Of a DNA stretch of 36,156 bases, positions 32,303 to 36,156 are shown piece after piece. Source of the stretch: Pseudomonadaceae bacterium (GTDB lineage: Bacteria > Pseudomonadota > Gammaproteobacteria > Pseudomonadales > Pseudomonadaceae); NCBI GenBank assembly GCA_007692485.1, contig REBY01000073.1:1-36156 (forward strand), read 5' to 3'. The position numbers and the translations under genes were made by a program. Position 1 is the stretch's first letter. The number at the start of each line of letters is the position of its first letter. The notes below the pieces were generated by a model, which searched no databases, had not been told where the DNA came from, and worked only from the letters and a program-made list of their open reading frames with translations.

Positions 32303-33934
32303 ATGACGGACAGCCCCCAATCTGCACCGCGAGGAGTTGAGGCCAGCTTCGCCCCGACCGATTTGGAAGAATTGCTCAAGCGCGGCCTGGTTCGCCTCAG
32401 TATCGCGGCTGCCGGGGTTGACCCGTTGCTGGATGAGCGATTGCAGCAGTTGCGGGTGCTTTTGCGCAGCGAGTGCTCGGCCAGCGATATGGCTGAGCTA
32501 CTGCCGGATCTGGAACGTGCGGTTTTGGCGGTCGATACTGAGCGTGAGCAGCGTATGGCCTCGATCACCAAGCATTTGCACAGCCTGGTTGAGCAGTTGC
32601 TGGACCGTGACCTGCCACCCGATACTCGCAAAACCTTGCGCACCATTCGCGATCAGCTATCGACGCCGATGTATTACGCGTCGGCTTACCATGCGGTACT
32701 TGAACAGCTGGTGCCCGCCCAGGCTCAGACCTTGCGCAGTGCGCCAGGCAGTTCAGGTGGCGGGCTCTTGGCCCGGCTGTTCCAGCGCAATGACGGGCCA
32801 GACGTCAGTGCTGAAGAGGCCGCGAGCGAACCTCAAACGGCTAGCGAAGCGCCGGTTCATACCGGTGTGATCAGCGATGAGGGTACCAGTTACAGTCAGG
32901 TCGCGGCGCACGTTGAAGGCATCTTGCTGGACCTGTTGAACCAGCTTGAAGTGGCTGACCATCAGCAGGGCTTGAGCGATCAGCTCAAGCTGCGTATTAC
33001 TGAGGGGCTGAACTGGTATGAGCTGGCGGCAGTATTGGATCAGATGAGTCAGTTGATTCTGCTGGCGCAACAAAGCCGGCAGGGCGACTTTGAACGTTAC
33101 CTGCAACAGCTCAACGAGCGTCTGGCCCAGTTTCAGGGCAACCTGGAAGATACTCATTCTGCCTACAGTGGTTCGCTGGATGCTGGTGTCCAGTTGGAAG
33201 GTGCGATTCGTGACCAGGTCGAGGGCTTGCATGAAGATGTGCGTGAGGCTTCGGATCTGAACAGTCTCAAGGCGACGGTGGAAAGCAAGCTCACTCTTCT
33301 GATGCATGATGTCGAGGAAGCGCGCTCGGTCCGCCAGCAGCGCGAGCATGAGGTCAGCGAGCGCTTGAATGTCATGGTCGAACGCATACAGGTAATGGAA
33401 GTTGAGGCGCATGCCTTTCGTGCGCACCTGGAAGAGCAGCGCCAGCGCTCGTTACTCGACAACCTCACTGGCATGCCTAATCGCGCTGGTCTGCAAAAGC
33501 GCATGGAAGAAGAATACGAGCGATGGCAGCGGTATGGCGGTCAGTTGCTGCTGGCGGTACTTGATGTGGACCACTTCAAGTCGATCAATGATGGTTTTGG
33601 CCACCTGGCTGGCGACAAGGTGCTGCGGCTGATTGCGCAGCAGTTGTCCCGCCGCTTGCGCAAAAGCGACTTTATCGGCCGTTTCGGCGGTGAGGAGTTT
33701 GTACTGTTGCTGCCTGGCACCAGCCCGGAGCAAGGTGAAACGGTGTTGGAAGCCCTGCGTAGCGGTATTGAGGAATGCCCTTTCCACTTCAAGACGGAGC
33801 GGGTGACCGTAACGGTATCTATCGGCTTTACTGCCTTCCAGCAGGGTGATGAGTTGGATGCAGTGTTTGAACGCGCCGATAAGGCCATGTATGCCGCCAA
33901 GGCAGCTGGACGCAATCGCCTGATCCGCGCCTGA
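32303..33934 (+). CDS. dgcH: Diguanylate cyclase (GGDEF domain)
   Basis: Makes cyclic di-GMP from two GTP. The 543-aa protein has no signal or membrane segment. Residues 1 to about 370 are a long, mostly helical regulatory region with a coiled coil near 330-385 (EARSVRQQREHEVSERLNVM). The GGDEF domain begins DNLTGMPNRAGL and carries the active GGEEF at 462-466. The inhibitory I-site RKSD (453-456) sits the canonical five residues before it, so product inhibition is expected. AGGA lies seven bases upstream. Synteny matches PA5487 (DgcH); symbol given on that basis. Confidence 0.9.
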   Translation: MTDSPQSAPRGVEASFAPTDLEELLKRGLVRLSIAAAGVDPLLDERLQQLRVLLRSECSASDMAELLPDLERAVLAVDTEREQRMASITKHLHSLVEQLLDRDLPPDTRKTLRTIRDQLSTPMYYASAYHAVLEQLVPAQAQTLRSAPGSSGGGLLARLFQRNDGPDVSAEEAASEPQTASEAPVHTGVISDEGTSYSQVAAHVEGILLDLLNQLEVADHQQGLSDQLKLRITEGLNWYELAAVLDQMSQLILLAQQSRQGDFERYLQQLNERLAQFQGNLEDTHSAYSGSLDAGVQLEGAIRDQVEGLHEDVREASDLNSLKATVESKLTLLMHDVEEARSVRQQREHEVSERLNVMVERIQVMEVEAHAFRAHLEEQRQRSLLDNLTGMPNRAGLQKRMEEEYERWQRYGGQLLLAVLDVDHFKSINDGFGHLAGDKVLRLIAQQLSRRLRKSDFIGRFGGEEFVLLLPGTSPEQGETVLEALRSGIEECPFHFKTERVTVTVSIGFTAFQQGDELDAVFERADKAMYAAKAAGRNRLIRA

Positions 33935-33949
33935 TTGCGGCTTTTCTGC

Positions 33950-35464
33950 TTACAGGTCTAACGTCAGTTGATTGCTGGATGCGCTCGGCTGACGCCGCCG
34001 AGATGGGCGCCGTCGGCTGGCATGGCGCTGCCGGATACCTTCCTGCCATTCGGCTTTCTGCTCCCCTGATTGCAGGTGCAAATGCTGTTTGATGCGCTGA
34101 CGGGCAGAGCGGGCTGCGGCTTCATGATCGACAATGGGTGCCGGGTAATCCTCGCCAATACGTACCCCCCATTGTTGTTGCAAGGCGTCAGGCAACTGCC
34201 AGGGTTGATGAATCCAGCTGCTTGGCAGCTGCGCCAATTCAGGAACCCAGTGGCGAATATAGTCGCCTTCAGGGTCCTGCTCCAATGACTGTTTCAATGG
34301 ATTGTAAATGCGCAAAGCGTTGATCCCGGTGGTGCCTGACTGCATCTGGGCCTGGCAGTAGTGAATACCCGGTTCATAGTCGGTGAACTGCCTGGCCAGA
34401 TGCAGGGCGCTGTCACGCCAGGGCAGCCAGAGCAAATAGCTGGCGAAGCTCATCAGGCAGGCGCGCATACGAAAGTTCAGCCAGCCGTCATGCTGCAACT
34501 GACGCATGCAGGCATCTATCATCGGGTAGCCGGTGCGGCCCTCCATCCAGGCAGCCAGGTGAGCGGGATTGGCTTCGCTGCGCAGGCCGCGCATGGCCGG
34601 GTACAGGTCCAGACATTCGATATCCGGCTGGTCTTCCAGTTTCTGGATAAAGTGGCAGTGCCAGTACAAGCGTGACTTGAATGCCTGCAAGCTGGCCCGC
34701 CATTGTGGGTCGGGCTGTTCGGCTAGTGCGGTATCCGTGGCTTGCACCAGTTCGCGCAAGCTGATGCAGCCATAGGCAAGATAGCTGCTGAGGCGAGCGC
34801 AATAGCGGCTGGCGGCGGCAGGTGCCGAGAGGCTGGCACGATAGCGTCGGCTGCGCTGGCCGAGGAAGCTGCGCAGCAAACGCAGGCCGTGGTAGCGCCC
34901 ACCCGGTTGGCGCCCCGGGCAAGACGATTGCTCATAGCCCCGCAGCTGTTGTTCCAGTGGCGGTAACTCTGTCGCCAGCAACCGTTGCAGCTGCGCCGGA
35001 GCCTGATGTTGTGGCTGTGACATGAAGTGTTCCCAGGCGCCGGCCCAGTGATCGCGATTAGCCAAGGGGCGGCAGACACCGAACTGTTGGTATTGGTGCC
35101 ATTCGATGCCCTCGGCCTTGAGCCAGCGGGCGACACTGCGATCACGCGTATAGGTCCAGCCGTTACCGGTTTCTTCATGGCTATGCACAGCCCGCAGGCC
35201 AAAGCGATGGTGCAGCTGCTTGAGCGTGCTGATGATCTCACCCTCACAGACCAGCAAGCCCTGACCGCGTTCGCGCAGGTCGTTATCCAGCTCACGAAGG
35301 CTGTCGGCAATAAATTGCCAATGCCGCAGCGCGCTGTCCGGCTGCTGCCAGAGTTCGGGTTCGATGACATAGATGGGCAAGACTGGGCCGCGTTCGGCCG
35401 CAGCGCTTAGCGCCTGATGGTCGACGCTACGCAGGTCGCGCTTGAACCAGACCAGCTCGATCAT
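33950..35464 (-). CDS. Cryptochrome/photolyase family protein, non-canonical FAD site
   Basis: Flavoprotein of 504 aa with an N-terminal photolyase antenna domain (IELVWFKRDLRSVDHQAL) and a C-terminal FAD-binding domain (RLSSYLAYGCISLRELVQ, EGRTGYPMIDACMRQL, RIYNPLKQS, EGDYIRHWVPEL). Where E. coli photolyase has NNGGWQW, here is AQMQSGTTGINALRIYNP, the mark of a less-studied subgroup. It may repair UV lesions or act as a light sensor. The tail is basic (RRRPSRRR, 484-491) and ends QLTLDL, like a sliding-clamp-binding hexapeptide. The start at 35464 overlaps the upstream cryptochrome stop as ATGA, so the two are one operon. Confidence 0.85.
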   Translation of the reverse strand: MIELVWFKRDLRSVDHQALSAAAERGPVLPIYVIEPELWQQPDSALRHWQFIADSLRELDNDLRERGQGLLVCEGEIISTLKQLHHRFGLRAVHSHEETGNGWTYTRDRSVARWLKAEGIEWHQYQQFGVCRPLANRDHWAGAWEHFMSQPQHQAPAQLQRLLATELPPLEQQLRGYEQSSCPGRQPGGRYHGLRLLRSFLGQRSRRYRASLSAPAAASRYCARLSSYLAYGCISLRELVQATDTALAEQPDPQWRASLQAFKSRLYWHCHFIQKLEDQPDIECLDLYPAMRGLRSEANPAHLAAWMEGRTGYPMIDACMRQLQHDGWLNFRMRACLMSFASYLLWLPWRDSALHLARQFTDYEPGIHYCQAQMQSGTTGINALRIYNPLKQSLEQDPEGDYIRHWVPELAQLPSSWIHQPWQLPDALQQQWGVRIGEDYPAPIVDHEAAARSARQRIKQHLHLQSGEQKAEWQEGIRQRHASRRRPSRRRQPSASSNQLTLDL

Positions 35465-36156
35465 CTGCCCGCCAGCCAAGTGCGCACATAGACACCCTCA
35501 GGGTCATGCCGTTTGGCCTGTTCGCGAACGTTGAAGGCGCGGCCGCCGCGTGGGTCATGGCCGACGCCGGCAATATAGGCCCAGTTGCCCCAGTTGCTGC
35601 CTACCTCGTAATCGGTCAATTGCTGTTCAAACCAGGCCGCCCCCAGGCGCCAGTCCTGCTGCAAGTCATGCACCAGATAACTGGCGGCGATTTGCCGCCC
35701 GCGGTTGGACATAAAGCCGGTGTAGTTCAGTTCATGCAGGCAGGCATCGACAAAGTCATTGCCGGTCTGGCCGCTGCGCCATTGTTCGAAGCGCTCATCG
35801 CAATTGCTGGGTGGTGCGCGCTCGGACAGCCCGCGTAAACGGAACCAGGCGCCGCCATGCTGTTGTAGCGCCAGGCGGAAGAACTCGCGCCAGAGCAGCT
35901 CAAAGCCCAGCCAATAGGTTGAGTCGTTGGCGCCGTAACGGGCTTCATGCCGGCGTAGCTCGCGCCAGACGTGGCGCACCGAGAGGCTGCCATCCGCTAG
36001 CCAGGGTGACAACTTGCTGGAGAAATCCCGCCCGAGCAGGCCGTTACGGGTTTCCTTGTAGTGCCGCACGGATTGGTCGCGCCACAGGTACTGGTTTAGC
36101 CATGTCAGCCCGGCAGCTTCACCAGCGCCAGGCGGCAGTGCGCTTCGTGGCTCATG
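35461..36156 (-). CDS. Cryptochrome DASH, partial (C-terminal 231 residues)
   Basis: Flavoprotein fragment whose frame stays open to the end of the window, so the N-terminal antenna domain is missing. The visible part is the FAD-binding domain with DASH hallmarks: YKETRNGLLGRDFSSKLSPW, DFVDACLHELNYTGFMSNRG and DYEVGSNWGNWAYIAGVGHD, then the ending HDPEGVYVRTWLAGR. DASH proteins repair cyclobutane dimers, mainly in single-stranded DNA, and may also sense blue light. An internal GTG at 36069 is not the true start. It is translated just before, and overlaps, the photolyase-like gene. Confidence 0.92.
   Translation of the reverse strand, partial: HEPRSALPPGAGEAAGLTWLNQYLWRDQSVRHYKETRNGLLGRDFSSKLSPWLADGSLSVRHVWRELRRHEARYGANDSTYWLGFELLWREFFRLALQQHGGAWFRLRGLSERAPPSNCDERFEQWRSGQTGNDFVDACLHELNYTGFMSNRGRQIAASYLVHDLQQDWRLGAAWFEQQLTDYEVGSNWGNWAYIAGVGHDPRGGRAFNVREQAKRHDPEGVYVRTWLAGR

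Noticed and set aside
35461-36069. Complete 202-aa protein starting with GTG at 36069
   Set aside because: The frame continues upstream to the window edge with conserved cryptochrome DASH sequence, so the gene is cut by the window, not short.

Overview
The window is a stretch of core chromosome from a gammaproteobacterium of the Pseudomonas lineage. Gene content and order match blocks known from Pseudomonas aeruginosa: the PA0066-PA0068 block (gamma-carbonic anhydrase / oligopeptidase A / YheV), the PA0105-PA0114 cytochrome aa3 oxidase block, and the PA5487-PA5501 block (diguanylate cyclase, dsbA, cytochrome c4, engB, polA, thrB, znu/zur). The blocks are joined differently here, the base composition looks only moderately GC-rich (by eye, not calculated), and the arginine-deiminase operon carries an unusual ArcD. 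This suggests a non-aeruginosa relative such as Halopseudomonas. The genus is an inference. I see no rRNA, tRNA, insertion sequence, prophage or CRISPR array.

Layout. 1-3865 (minus): a terminator, a CurA/YncB-type NADP-dependent reductase, a PqqU/YncD-like TonB receptor and, overlapping it by one base, a gamma-carbonic anhydrase. 3986-6300 (plus): prlC and yheV. 6361-6831 (minus): an unknown membrane protein whose terminator lies inside the end of yheV. 7139-11763 (plus): arcDABC behind a predicted ANR-dependent promoter. 11760-12398 (minus): an unknown protein. 12845-21407 (plus): coxB-coxA-cox11-coxC, SURF1, a Sco-like protein, ctaA, ctaB and sco, with one minus-strand DUF2909 gene inside; the leader carries an ANR box and palindromes. 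21414-24608: zur-znuC-znuB (minus) divergent from znuA (plus) around a Zur box. 24605-25856 (minus): thrB and a DUF2782 gene. 25929-28718 (plus): polA, followed by a perfect 32-bp palindrome and a probable ErsA small RNA. 28987-29652 (minus): engB. 29935-33934 (plus): cytochrome c4, dsbA, an EEP-family hydrolase and a GGDEF protein. 33950-36156 (minus): a photolyase-like protein and the cut-off end of a cryptochrome DASH.

How the genes work together. Two oxygen-linked modules share the window. One is arginine fermentation (arcDABC, ATP without respiration). The other is the aa3 oxidase with its whole assembly kit (Cox11 and Sco for copper, CtaA/CtaB for heme A, SURF1 for insertion), plus cytochrome c4 as a likely electron donor. 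Both modules have ANR/FNR-type boxes upstream. Zinc uptake is self-contained around Zur. The last operon pairs two cryptochrome/photolyase proteins.

Most of the window is well-known housekeeping DNA and I found no clearly new multi-gene system. The best leads are a C-terminal sliding-clamp-like motif on the photolyase-like protein, a DsbA with a CGGC active site, a Sco-like protein lacking the copper-ligand His, a YfcC-family transporter in the arcD slot, a -41.5 ANR promoter with a 5' hairpin, a perfect palindrome next to ersA, and several palindromes ahead of coxB.
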